Source of the DNA: Desulfobulbaceae bacterium
Lineage (GTDB): Bacteria; Desulfobacterota; Desulfobulbia; Desulfobulbales; SURF-16
Direction of reading: 5' to 3'
DNA: 45,106 nt
NCBI GenBank assembly: GCA_020444175.1
Contig: JAHLLM010000044.1
Coordinates: 1-45,106, forward strand
Below, piece after piece: positions 7,694 through 16,397 of this stretch. Under the pieces are notes generated by a model. The model was not told the DNA's origin. It saw nothing but the letters and a program-made list of their open reading frames with translations, and made no database searches. Position numbers and translations under genes: made by a program. Position 1 is the first letter of the stretch. Every line of letters starts with the position of its first letter.

Positions 7694-8104
7694 ATGAAGA
7701 TGCTTCTTTTTTACACCAAAAGATTTTATTTTAAAACAGCATCAAAAGGGCTTCCTGACCTGCCGGAACTGGATAGGGAAGAGGATGTGGGAAATGCCCT
7801 GGTTGTATTCTTTCATGTTGAGGCGGAAGATGAGGCCCGGGAGGCCAAAGTGATCCGGAAATTTGTCAAGAACAGCAAATGGCTGGCCCGTAAGTTTGAG
7901 ACAAAAAACATTGTTCTTCACTCATTTAATCATCTTTCTTTAAGTAAGGGATCTCCTGAACTTGCGGAAAAAATACTCAAAGAGGTCATCAAACGCCTTG
8001 AAAGAACTGATTTTGCTGTGTCGCATACCCCTTTTGGCTATTTCAACGAGTTCATCATGCATGTTGCCGGAGATTCTCTGGCCAAGGTCTATAAGGAGTT
8101 TTAG
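7694..8104 (+). CDS. Stand-alone archaeal-type threonyl-tRNA synthetase editing domain
   Basis: 136 aa resembling the N-terminal editing domain of archaeal ThrRS, a D-aminoacyl-tRNA-deacylase-like fold that removes Ser from tRNA-Thr. Matching features in order are an N-terminal MLLFYTKRFYF strand, a central ALVVFFHVEAEDE strand, IVLHSFNHLS (counterpart of the YPYAHLS element) and SHTPFGYFNEF (counterpart of the APFGWYK element). There is no catalytic synthetase domain. In bacteria the usual ThrRS edits with an unrelated N2 domain, so a free module like this is uncommon. ATG 7694 has GGAGAGG about 14 nt upstream. Monocistronic. It could be a trans-editing factor or act on another substrate; function is inferred from fold only. 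Confidence 0.75.
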   Translation: MKMLLFYTKRFYFKTASKGLPDLPELDREEDVGNALVVFFHVEAEDEAREAKVIRKFVKNSKWLARKFETKNIVLHSFNHLSLSKGSPELAEKILKEVIKRLERTDFAVSHTPFGYFNEFIMHVAGDSLAKVYKEF

Positions 8105-8247
8105 ACGCAGAATGCCAGTATTTCAAGAGCCGAAAATTCTTGCCCTGATTAATCAACTTATAACTAAAACAAAACGTATTTATAATATTTTACAGGTATC
8201 ATTTATTTAATGAACCTCCCTTAAGGAAGTAAATTCCTCGTAACAGT

Positions 8248-8293
8248 GAATACGTGCTCGGTCAACGGTGACCCTGCACGTATTCTTTTTTTT
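8248..8293 (+). terminator. Rho-independent terminator
   Basis: Perfect 10-bp stem GAATACGTGC / GCACGTATTC with an inner hairpin GGTCA-ACGG-TGACC, followed by a run of eight Ts. It lies about 145 nt after the editing-domain gene, so either that transcript has a long 3' end or a short RNA ends here. Confidence 0.8.
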
Positions 8294-8858
8294 GTGCGGC
8301 ATCGTAATATGCACGAAATGTCAGCGTTAAAGCAGAATTGTAATTTTTTATTGCGAGTTGTTTCCTTTGCAGGTCATGCGAACAAAAACGTAACAAAAAA
8401 TTAACAGTATCCAAATATCTCTCTCCTATAATGAAAAGGTCCACAAACGGGTAAATGACAAATCAAGTGCTTTGTTAAAAATGAAAAATAGTCGAAATAG
8501 CTCTTCTTCCATTTAGTTTGCTTAATTTAAGTGGCCATAGATTTCATCGGCCATCTGTTTCTGAGCAGCTACAAAAGAAGGGATAGGGTTCTGAAGTTCA
8601 GCCATGGGCTTCAGGATAATTTAGCTGTTTTTAACTTTTGCGAGGTATTTCTTTGTGTATTTACACCTTTTCTGCATACACCTTCCTTTTATCCGGGGCA
8701 TCATTGCTTCCGAGTCGTCAATTCCTGCAGCTTTTACTCACCTGACCCTATCCAGTTGACAGCATTCCAGGAGATTTTCCTTTCCTGTTTAAAAGCTACA
8801 ATATCTCCCCTTTGTTATGAGATAAACAAGCAAATATCCTTTACCTAAAGAGACGGAA
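8294..8858. other. Intergenic region upstream of hybrid kinase
   Basis: No convincing gene. A perfect TATAAT at 8427-8432 could be a -10 box, but its -35 partner is poor and it stands 430 nt from the next ATG. A GTG-initiated frame at 8531-8848 has no Shine-Dalgarno and low-complexity aromatic/Cys-rich content, so it is not called. Confidence 0.4.
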
Positions 8859-11800
8859 ATGACGGCCTTTGTGCGGTATATCAAAAAAAGATTAATTCTC
8901 CAGGTACTCCTTGTTTCCCTGCCAGTGCTACTTTTTGGTTTGTTCACAACAATTCAACTTCTTCAGCAATCTTTTACGGATATAACCTCTGCAAGCAAGG
9001 AGGTGCAGCACCTTTTCCAGAATGATGTGCTTAAACTTGAAAATGAACTCCTTAAACTGACTGAATTGAAATACGATAATGCTGCGAAAATTGCCGCATT
9101 CGAGGCTGACTTTTCAAAAAAACACGAAAAAGAAGTCCTCATGCAACAAGGATATGAAATACTGGGAGAAATTTATGGATATGTTCATCTTGCTAAAAAC
9201 GTTATTCAGGGATTTTCTGTGCAATCGGCTGCTTCCAGTTCTTTTATTCTTCATTCCTTACAAAACATATTCGGGGAGGCAGACCTTGACATCCTCTATT
9301 GGGATAAGAAAACACCTTTTGTAACACTTGCTGAACAAAATAATTTTTCAAAGGATTTTTCCCGCTATGTCAGTGAAGCCGCACGGCGCGGAAAAACCGA
9401 CTGGTTTGAAGATAATATCGGCAACAAAGACATCCTTGTCAGCCTGGTTCCTTATCCTGTTTCGGAAGATAATCGAGGCGTCTTTATAACCATTTTCGAT
9501 GTTTCAAATGCATACAGTTTTTTTGATCAGGCAGACCGCATCAGTTTAAGTCTTGAAGCTTCGAAGCTCCAGGAAAAGAGACTCTCAGAGGGAAAAAGAC
9601 AAAGGGGAATTTTAGAAAAAGTACGTCAAGAGCAAAACAGCGTTATAGCCAGAAATTCAGCTGTACGTAATGCCGTCATTCATGATGCACGCCAGAGGCT
9701 CATTATTTTGATCGGAGGCTGTATGGTTGCTTTGATCAGTATTTCGATCTTTTTTTTCTGGTGGCTCGGCATCAGGCAAGTCTCTAAGCTGAAAGAATCC
9801 CTCGCTGAAATAACACAATGCATCAAGGAGACGAACAGAGAAAAAAAGATAAAAGATCAACCACGTACACCGAGAGATTTAAGCTGCCTCAATAATCTTC
9901 TTAAACAACGACTGCAAAACCGTTCACAAAATGAGATAGCAGAACTGAGCAGGCATATCAATTATACCTTAACCACCTTGCAGCAGACAACGGTATCCAA
10001 AAACAGGCTGCAGGAAGAAATAGATGAAAAAAATACAATTGAAATCAAATTACGGGAAAATCAGGAGCGCCTCAAAACCATCTTTGACTCGGTGCAGGCG
10101 GGTGTGGCTATTGTTGATGCTTCAACCCAGAGAATAGTCGACATCAATCCCACGGCTCTACAGATGATCAAGGTTGAAAAGGATCAAGTTGTCGGTCAAA
10201 AGTGCTACCAGTTTATCTGCAATTCAAGTAAAGGGGAGTGCCCCATAGTCAACTTTGGGAAAAAAGTTGATACTTCGGAGAGAACTCTGCATACCTCGTC
10301 CGGAGATGAGGTCAATATTATCAAAACTGAAACAAGAGTTCAGTTAGATGGTAAAAAATTTATTATCGCCAGTTTTGTTGATATTTCAGAGATCAAACAA
10401 GCCAGGCTGAAGCTTGAACAGGCAATGCACGCTGCTGAGAAGGCTAATAAGGTAAAAAGTGAGTTTCTTGCCAACATGAGCCATGAAATCCGGACACCTT
10501 TAAACGGTGTAATCGGCATGACTCAACTCATCGCAGAGACAGAACTTGACGATGAACAGCTTCATCTCTGTCAGACTATCAATCAAGAAGCTGAATCTCT
10601 CTTAAATGTAATCAATGATATCCTTGATTTTTCTAAAATTGAGGCAGGAAAACTTGATCTGGAATACATCCCCTTTAGCCTGCGTTCAATCGTTGAACAG
10701 GTTACCGACAGCATAGCACTTCAGGTCGAGCAGAAAGGGCTTGAAGTCTTATCCCTTATCTCTCCAGACCTGCCAACGCATCTTGTCGGTGATCCGGGAC
10801 GGCTCAAACAGATACTCATGAATCTGGGCGGCAATTCGCTCAAGTTTACAAGGAAAGGCGAAATATTCTTTTCCGTGGAAAAGATTCATTTAAAAGATGA
10901 TGAAATACTACTTAAGTTTTCTGTTCGTGATACGGGAATAGGTATTGCCCCGGAAAAACTTGATACTCTTTTTGAAAGTTTTACCCAGGCAGACGGTTCA
11001 ACGACCAGAAAATATGGTGGAACCGGTCTCGGGACAACCATATCCAAACAGCTTGTTGAGTTGATGAACGGTGAAATCGGTGTTGAGAGTGTTGAAAATC
11101 AAGGAAGCACTTTCTGGTTTACCATCCCATTTAAAATTGCTGCAGAAAACTTTGACGAACAGACAGAAAATGTTTCTCTCAATAAACTGAAAGCTCTTGT
11201 TGTTGATGATAATCCGACAAATCGTTTTATCCTTGAAAATTATCTCACCTCCTGGGGCTGTCAGGTTGAACAATCTGCGGATGGAGCGGGAGCTGTTGAA
11301 CGAATAAAAACACTACACAAACAGAATACGTTTTTTGACTTTGTTGTTCTTGATTGCTACATGCCGTCCATGGACGGTCTTGAGCTTGCGAGGCACATAA
11401 GGGGAAACAGCTGCAGCCAAATAAAGAACCTTCCACTGATAATGCTTTCATCAGCCAATCCCCTTATCAAATGCGAACAGTTCCTTGATATCAACATTCA
11501 GGGATATATACGAAAACCAATTAAAAAAAATGACCTGGAAAAAATAATTAAAATTGTTTTTGGGTTTTCGGATCAATCATTTTCCAAACCCCAGGAAGTG
11601 TCAAAAGATCTACAGGCAAATCTTGATGAAAAAATGAGGCGCGGAAGGTTTTATATTTTATTGGTTGAAGACTATCCGACAAACCAGAAGATTGCCTTAC
11701 GGTATCTCACCAATGAAGGATATAATGTTGAAATTGCGGAAAATGGAGAGCAGGCTGTTGAATCTTTTGGGAAGAAATCCTTTGACCTTATTCTCATGGA

Positions 11801-12431
11801 TATACAGATGCCCATAATGGACGGTTATGCCGCAACGCACAGTATACGTCAACTCGAAGCAGAAAATTTACTTAAACCGAGAACACCAATCATTGCCATG
11901 ACCGCCCATGCTTCTACCAGCGACAGGGATAAATGCCTGGCCGCAGACATGGACGATTATGTTGCAAAACCACTGCGTAAAAACAAATTCATCGAGCTCA
12001 TAGATAAATGGTTGTTGGGTTCTATTCCGGCTGAAAAGGGAAATGATCAGGCCGCCGCGGCAATATCATGCGCTCTTGTTCCTGCAGCAATGGAGACTCC
12101 ACCTCTTGATATGCCTAAGGCCCTTGATTCATTTATGAATGATACCGTTTTCCTTGATGAGGTGATAAGCGGTTTTGTCAAAAATTTGCATACTCAGCTT
12201 GAGGAAATGCAAGCAGCACTTAGAAATAAAAATTACACAGTCCTGTGGACTCAGGCTCACACTATTAAAGGAGGAGCCTATAATTTATATGCAAACCAAC
12301 TTGGGAAAACTGCGCTTATGGTTGAGGAGGCAGGTAAGGCCGAGGATTATACGCTTTGTGAAGAAAATATGATGCATCTCCAGAGAGCTGTCAGTCAAAT
12401 TACAGATTTTTACCGAAATATAAAGAGATAA
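8859..12431 (+). CDS. Membrane hybrid sensor histidine kinase (PAS-HisKA-HATPase-REC-REC-HPt)
   Basis: 1190-aa multi-domain phosphorelay protein. TM1 is about residues 12-34, then a ~245-residue periplasmic sensor region of helical character, TM2 about 281-304, a coiled coil, PAS about 400-515, and HisKA with phospho-accepting His542 in MSHEIRTPLNG. The ATPase follows with N box NLGGNSLKFT, DTGIGI and YGGTGLGTT. Receiver 1 has Asp832 (VVLDCYMPSMDG), receiver 2 has Asp981 (LILMDIQMPIMDG), and the C-terminal HPt has His1134 (AHTIKGGAYN). All phosphotransfer residues are present, so a full His-Asp-His-Asp relay is possible. It is followed 12 nt later by the HD-GYP regulator, its likely output partner. 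The ligand is unknown. The ATG has only a weak purine-rich site upstream. Confidence 0.95.
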   Translation: MTAFVRYIKKRLILQVLLVSLPVLLFGLFTTIQLLQQSFTDITSASKEVQHLFQNDVLKLENELLKLTELKYDNAAKIAAFEADFSKKHEKEVLMQQGYEILGEIYGYVHLAKNVIQGFSVQSAASSSFILHSLQNIFGEADLDILYWDKKTPFVTLAEQNNFSKDFSRYVSEAARRGKTDWFEDNIGNKDILVSLVPYPVSEDNRGVFITIFDVSNAYSFFDQADRISLSLEASKLQEKRLSEGKRQRGILEKVRQEQNSVIARNSAVRNAVIHDARQRLIILIGGCMVALISISIFFFWWLGIRQVSKLKESLAEITQCIKETNREKKIKDQPRTPRDLSCLNNLLKQRLQNRSQNEIAELSRHINYTLTTLQQTTVSKNRLQEEIDEKNTIEIKLRENQERLKTIFDSVQAGVAIVDASTQRIVDINPTALQMIKVEKDQVVGQKCYQFICNSSKGECPIVNFGKKVDTSERTLHTSSGDEVNIIKTETRVQLDGKKFIIASFVDISEIKQARLKLEQAMHAAEKANKVKSEFLANMSHEIRTPLNGVIGMTQLIAETELDDEQLHLCQTINQEAESLLNVINDILDFSKIEAGKLDLEYIPFSLRSIVEQVTDSIALQVEQKGLEVLSLISPDLPTHLVGDPGRLKQILMNLGGNSLKFTRKGEIFFSVEKIHLKDDEILLKFSVRDTGIGIAPEKLDTLFESFTQADGSTTRKYGGTGLGTTISKQLVELMNGEIGVESVENQGSTFWFTIPFKIAAENFDEQTENVSLNKLKALVVDDNPTNRFILENYLTSWGCQVEQSADGAGAVERIKTLHKQNTFFDFVVLDCYMPSMDGLELARHIRGNSCSQIKNLPLIMLSSANPLIKCEQFLDINIQGYIRKPIKKNDLEKIIKIVFGFSDQSFSKPQEVSKDLQANLDEKMRRGRFYILLVEDYPTNQKIALRYLTNEGYNVEIAENGEQAVESFGKKSFDLILMDIQMPIMDGYAATHSIRQLEAENLLKPRTPIIAMTAHASTSDRDKCLAADMDDYVAKPLRKNKFIELIDKWLLGSIPAEKGNDQAAAAISCALVPAAMETPPLDMPKALDSFMNDTVFLDEVISGFVKNLHTQLEEMQAALRNKNYTVLWTQAHTIKGGAYNLYANQLGKTALMVEEAGKAEDYTLCEENMMHLQRAVSQITDFYRNIKR

Positions 12432-12443
12432 CCTACGGAAAAC

Positions 12444-13439
12444 ATGAAAATACTTATTGCAGAAGATGAATTTGTCAGCAGACGCAAGTTGGAGAAAATA
12501 ATTACCTCACTCGGGTATGATTTGCTGGAAGCCGAAAATGGCTATAATGCCTGGCAAATATGGCAGGATGAACGACCTGAGATTATTATTTCAGATTGGG
12601 TCATGCCTGAAATGAACGGACTTAATCTATGCCGTAAAGTTCGTGAAAATGAAGGAAGTCAGTACACCTATATTTTAATGGTTACAGCAAAGCATGATAC
12701 CCAGGATCTTGTTGAAGCCATGAATGCAGGGGCTGACGATTTTATATCCAAGCCCTATATTATGCAGGAACTTGCCGTAAGAATACGGGCGGGTGAAAGA
12801 ATAAAGAAGTTTGAAACAAAAGACCTCGTTATCTTTTCCCTGGCAAAATTATCCGAATCTCGCGACCCTGAAACAGGAAACCATCTGGAACGGATTCGCC
12901 ATTACTCCAAAGAACTTGCCCAGGCATTGGCTGACATGAGGTCTCCCAGCCACAAAATTAATAACATATTTATCGAAAATATTTTTTTGACAAGTCCTTT
13001 GCACGATATCGGCAAAGTCGGTATTCCTGACTCCATTTTAATGAAACCCGGTCGTCTTGAACCGGATGAATTTGAAAAAATGAAGGAACATTGCCAAATA
13101 GGGCACATGACTCTTTTCGAGGCCTTAAAAAAATACCCAAGAACGGACTACCTGCAAATGGGCGCGGAGATAGCCCTGTGCCATCATGAAAAATTTAATG
13201 GCACAGGGTATCCTAAAGGTCTGTCAGCGCGACAAATTCCCCTGGCCGCCCGAATCGTTTCCCTGGCAGATGTTTATGACGCTTTGGTAAGCAAGAGAGT
13301 TTATAAGGACGCCTTTTCACATAATAAGGCAAAGGAAATCATCATTGAAGAACGTGGAAAACATTTTGATCCGCAGGTGGTTGATGCTTTTCTGGCATGT
13401 GAGGATAAATTTCTGCAAATTAGGCAAAAATTTTCCTAA
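12444..13439 (+). CDS. Response regulator with HD-GYP domain (predicted c-di-GMP phosphodiesterase)
   Basis: 331 aa. Receiver domain about 1-120 with acidic pocket Glu-Asp at 7-8, phospho-acceptor Asp51 (IISDWVMPEMNG) and Lys near 103. HD-GYP domain about 140-325 with the metal-binding His187-Asp188 (LHDIGKVGI), His247-His248 and an intact Gly-Tyr-Pro at 255-257 (NGTGYPKGL). Intact HD-GYP proteins usually hydrolyse cyclic di-GMP, linking signalling to motility or biofilm switching. It is 12 nt downstream of the hybrid kinase and almost certainly cotranscribed, so the kinase's HPt domain likely phosphorylates Asp51 (inference). Confidence 0.95.
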   Translation: MKILIAEDEFVSRRKLEKIITSLGYDLLEAENGYNAWQIWQDERPEIIISDWVMPEMNGLNLCRKVRENEGSQYTYILMVTAKHDTQDLVEAMNAGADDFISKPYIMQELAVRIRAGERIKKFETKDLVIFSLAKLSESRDPETGNHLERIRHYSKELAQALADMRSPSHKINNIFIENIFLTSPLHDIGKVGIPDSILMKPGRLEPDEFEKMKEHCQIGHMTLFEALKKYPRTDYLQMGAEIALCHHEKFNGTGYPKGLSARQIPLAARIVSLADVYDALVSKRVYKDAFSHNKAKEIIIEERGKHFDPQVVDAFLACEDKFLQIRQKFS

Positions 13440-13568
13440 GCGGTCTGATGGGAGTGTAGATCAAAATTTCTGCTTGAAAAGTTCAATGATTTGACCGCGT
13501 GTCCAATATTGCATTGTGCAGGACAGGGAAGAGCGGATAAACAGAAACGACTCTGAGTTGACTCTAAC

Positions 13569-13613
13569 AAAAAAACAAAAAAAAGAGGTTACAACTTTAA
13601 GCTGTAACCTCTT
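13569..13613 (-). terminator. Terminator of tRNA-fMet transcript
   Basis: Read on the minus strand, an 11-bp perfect stem AAGAGGTTACA / TGTAACCTCTT with a 9-nt loop is followed by a T-rich tract. It starts 10 nt beyond the CCA end of the tRNA. Confidence 0.85.
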
Positions 13614-13622
13614 GAATCTACA

Positions 13623-13699
<77 letters not shown>

Positions 13700-13711
13700 T
13701 CAGATAAAGAC

Positions 13712-13739
13712 ATAATACTGCAATATTGTTAAATGTCAA
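13712..13739 (-). promoter_or_regulatory. Sigma-70 promoter of tRNA-fMet
   Basis: Minus-strand TTGACA (13739-13734), a 16-nt spacer, then TATTAT (13717-13712), ending 12 nt before the 5' end of the tRNA. The -35 is a perfect consensus. Confidence 0.75.
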
Positions 13740-13949
13740 GGTGTAATTCATTTTGATTCGCATAGTTTGCAAAAGATGTGAATGAATATTTTTATGTTTT
13801 TTTAATATGTTACGCCTGTGTGCAAATCCTTGATGCGAGCCTGCTGTCGGCTGTGCTTTGCATCATTATAATGTACCTCTATGGCAAGAAAATGATCAAA
13901 TCATTGTCCTGCTTCGAAACGCTTGAGATGCCGATGCGAATAATTTTTT

Positions 13950-14325
13950 TCACGATTCACTCCGAAGCTTAGCTGCAAGTCCAGCTAAACCAGCTCCAAA
14001 AAGAAGCAGGGTGGCGGGTTCCGGAACTGGAAAAGATGCGCCACCAAGATTTGTAACAGTGGCATGAACTGTAGCAGTGTCACCTAAAACGAGAGCAACA
14101 CCACTCTCAAAATTGACAATCTCGCAAAAAGTCCTGAAGCTGACCATCCGCCAACGCAATATCAACAAGTTACACACGTTCCGGCGGCGGTTGAGAGGTT
14201 TTTTACGAAACCGTCAAAATTAATACTAACGCTATTCCTGTCAGCCAATGTGAGGACATCAGGAAGACTTGTGGTGTCCCAGGTGAGCACCCCGGCGGAA
14301 AGTTTGCCAAGAAGGCACTTCCAAC
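13950..14325 (-). pseudogene. PEP-CTERM protein remnant interrupted by a MITE-like element
   Basis: The 3' part encodes a typical PEP-CTERM sorting tail: VPEPATLLLFGAGLAGLAAK, Pro-Glu-Pro then a hydrophobic helix then a basic end. In the organism's exosortase system this tail would target the protein for sorting and cleavage. Upstream of the insertion a second piece on the same strand reads AGVLTWDTTSLPDVLTLADR and then VSINFD, the sort of beta-rich segment seen in this protein class. Between them lies a 103-bp repeat at 14114-14216 that shifts or stops the frame. No intact N-terminus or signal peptide could be found upstream. No exosortase gene is in the window. The 5' boundary given is approximate. 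Confidence 0.65.
14114..14216. repeat. MITE-like repeat family D, copy 1 (inside PEP-CTERM gene)
   Basis: 103 bp, highly similar to 28384-28485. The ends form imperfect inverted repeats of about 17 bp, general form TGAYGGTYTCGYAAAAA. The core CTGACCATCCGCCAACGCAA is shared exactly. The flanks in both copies show ATTT on each side, consistent with a short target duplication or AT-rich target preference. A related end, ATTTTGACGGTTTCGT, also occurs at 39606-39622. Confidence 0.75.
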
Positions 14326-14328
14326 ACT

Positions 14329-14363
14329 GGGGGATCTCCCCCCTATGTTGGGGGGTATCCCCC
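14329..14363. other. G/C-run hairpin
   Basis: GGGGGAT followed by TCCCCCC, a TATGTT loop, then GGGGGG and ATCCCCC: nested inverted runs giving a very stable stem of about 14 bp. There is no U-tract on either side. Function unknown; it lies just upstream of the PEP-CTERM remnant. Confidence 0.5.
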
Positions 14364-14859
14364 TGACTAACATGGAGTTTTAGTTATATTCTCCTGGTAG
14401 TTTTACTCTTAACTTATTGATAAATAATGCTTTCTTCAAATGACACACTCCAATCAAGTTCATGGCATAAAAATAGCAAATATATTGGCCCCAATGGTTA
14501 TTCTCTGCCACAGTCAATTCAAAGGGGCTGGTTTTGTTTTGGGTTCTTTGAGCAAGTGACTTCCGGGAAGAATCTGATCTCAAACCAACAACAATGCCCA
14601 CCTGTCTGGTAGTACAGGATTTACGGAAACGAATTCTCGTGAAATATCAAGCGTGACTTATTGAGTAAGCAATGAGACATTGCGGACGAAAGGGACGGTC
14701 AGACATCGTCAGGTCTTCTTTCTTTTCTTGTGATTGATCTTGGCACACAAAACATTGAGGACAAAAGGACAGGGGGGATATCAGATGTCAGTGTGTTCTG
14801 AATATAAATTCTATGGAATAGACAGTGCCGCAAAACTGCTATAAACAATTATTTTTTAC
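14364..14859. other. Intergenic region without recognisable gene
   Basis: Minor open frames on both strands lack Shine-Dalgarno sites and family resemblance. It may contain the decayed 5' part of the PEP-CTERM gene, but I could not read one. Nothing else seen. Confidence 0.4.
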
Positions 14860-14935
14860 TGGAGCCACCTACCGGAGTCGAACCGGTGGCCTTCGGGTTA
14901 CGAATCCGATGCTCTACCAACTGAGCTAAGGTGGC
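14860..14935 (-). tRNA. tRNA-Thr (CGT)
   Basis: 76 nt, anticodon CGT for ACG codons, CCA encoded. Acceptor GCCACCT/AGGTGGC, D stem GCTC/GAGC and T stem ACCGG/CCGGT are perfect. The anticodon stem TCGGA/CCCGA has an A31-C39 mismatch beside the loop. It has its own promoter at 14956-14984. Confidence 0.95.
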
Positions 14936-14955
14936 TCTTTTACAACCGTGCGTTA

Positions 14956-14984
14956 CTATTAGCAATTGTTTTTAACGGTGTCAA
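14956..14984 (-). promoter_or_regulatory. Sigma-70 promoter of tRNA-Thr
   Basis: Minus-strand TTGACA (14984-14979), an exactly 17-nt spacer and a weak -10 TAATAG (14961-14956), about 20 nt before the tRNA 5' end. Confidence 0.6.
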
Positions 14985-15089
14985 CATTTATGAATATGGT
15001 GAAAAAATAGTGGTGCAAAAAGATATTTGCTCTTTTATACGGTGCAGTTTTTTTTATAAACCTTTTCTGTTTTAATCAACGGCTGATTC

Positions 15090-15761
15090 ATGTCTAAAAG
15101 AATTCTTTTTGTTTTAAGTTTGCTGCTGCTTTCAAATACGGGCTGTTCTGTTTATATGGCATTAAACCAACATGGCAACAGAAGCGCCGAGTTATTCAAG
15201 GTTGGAACTACTCGAAGTGAATTGATTGCCGAATTCGGTTCGCCTGTTGTTACAGGGGTGACAGCGGATGGAAGAAAATATGAAAAATTCGTTTTCAGAA
15301 AAGGTTACAGTACCCAGGCAAGAACCGGCAGGGCTCTCCTGCACGCTGTTGCAGACGTATTAACTTATGGTTTGTGGGAGGTTGTTGCCACTCCCACAGA
15401 AAGATCTCTGGGCAGCAGTGACGTAGCCTATGAGGTTGTCTATGATGCAAGGGGACGTGTAAACCAGTGGGCCAAAGTAAAAACAGCCTCTGATCTTCAC
15501 CACCTGCAGGCCCGCAGTACTCCCCGCCGGCAACATAGATCTGAGACCCGCAAGTCTTCTGCTGTCACTCCCCGCCAAACGAGTGTCAAATCCGGATTTC
15601 TTCCGTATAAAAATTACAGGTCCGGAATAACCCCAAGGCAGACTCAAAGAACTCGAGCCACGCCTCATACATCAGCAAAGCACGGCTTTATTCCCTATGA
15701 TATGACCAGAACAGGGGCTAACATGAAAACTCAAAAGATTGCCAGTCCATCCACAAGTTGA
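15090..15761 (+). CDS. Lipoprotein with BamE/SmpA-like domain and repetitive basic tail
   Basis: 223 aa. Signal peptide with a lipobox-like end (LLLLSNTGC, Cys19), so a predicted lipoprotein. Residues about 35-125 resemble small BamE/SmpA-type domains: LFKVGTTRSELIAEFGSP, then a beta-rich part ending YEVVYDARGRVNQW. The tail is low-complexity and basic and contains an imperfect duplicated unit (TPRQTSVKSGFLPYK...TG versus TPRQTQ...SAKHGFIPYD...TG). Function unknown; an outer-membrane or envelope role is likely. No good Shine-Dalgarno. Monocistronic or paired with the next exported protein 84 nt downstream. Confidence 0.8.
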   Translation: MSKRILFVLSLLLLSNTGCSVYMALNQHGNRSAELFKVGTTRSELIAEFGSPVVTGVTADGRKYEKFVFRKGYSTQARTGRALLHAVADVLTYGLWEVVATPTERSLGSSDVAYEVVYDARGRVNQWAKVKTASDLHHLQARSTPRRQHRSETRKSSAVTPRQTSVKSGFLPYKNYRSGITPRQTQRTRATPHTSAKHGFIPYDMTRTGANMKTQKIASPSTS

Positions 15762-15845
15762 TGGTCATGTAAAAAATTCTCAAACTGACCATCCTCTGAT
15801 ATTTATTTTCTGGCCGTATTTTTCACGGATTCGAGGTTCATTTTT

Positions 15846-16397
15846 ATGAAATTTATTATCTTTTTTTTGTCTGTCTGGCTGCTTTGCGTTAATTGTCATG
15901 CTGAAGAAATTACCGAGGCATTTGGTTATACTCTTGGTGAAGTCCTTGTTGAAAAGGATATTGTGACCTTCCGCAGTCCAATGGGCCCCCATGATATAAT
16001 CCCCAAAAAGAAAGCACGAACGGTAAGAAAAGTGCAGGCATATACAACCCCTGAAAACAGCAGAATTTTCATGATAAATGGTATAAATAACTTTCCGACA
16101 ATGGATGGCTGCCTGAGGATGGTTTCGGCAATTTCCTATTTTCTTGGGAAAAAATTTGCAGATGTCATTGACGAACAGGTCCAGTCCGGCAACGGGAAAG
16201 ATGAAAAAGGAATTTTGTATACTGATATGGATGGGGGAAAAGCGGTTTCAGTAACATGCACGGATGAATCTGATCAATCGATTCTTTCCATCAGATATAC
16301 GGATATAAAATTAACAAAAAAAGCTTATGAAAAATGGAGGGAACTGCATCCGGAAAGTGAGTTATCCTTTGACGGGAACGTCGATGTGGAGTTGTAG
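15846..16397 (+). CDS. Exported protein of unknown function
   Basis: 183 aa, family not recognised. Signal peptide MKFIIFFLSVWLLCVNCHA with likely cleavage after CHA. The mature part is mixed, with two Cys (in DGCLRM and VTCTDES) that could form a disulfide in the periplasm, and an acidic C-terminus. Same strand as the lipoprotein. Its 3' end overlaps the convergent small membrane-protein gene by 73 bp. Confidence 0.75.
   Translation: MKFIIFFLSVWLLCVNCHAEEITEAFGYTLGEVLVEKDIVTFRSPMGPHDIIPKKKARTVRKVQAYTTPENSRIFMINGINNFPTMDGCLRMVSAISYFLGKKFADVIDEQVQSGNGKDEKGILYTDMDGGKAVSVTCTDESDQSILSIRYTDIKLTKKAYEKWRELHPESELSFDGNVDVEL

Noticed and set aside
8531-8848. 105-aa open frame on the plus strand
   Set aside because: GTG start without a ribosome site, Cys/Phe/Ser-rich composition unlike real genes here, and no recognisable family.
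13778-13972. 64-aa hydrophobic open frame on the plus strand
   Set aside because: No Shine-Dalgarno, AT-rich by chance, and it overlaps the PEP-CTERM tail on the other strand.
14380-14601. 73-aa minus-strand open frame upstream of the PEP-CTERM remnant
   Set aside because: Could be the decayed 5' part of that gene, but I see no signal peptide or family features.
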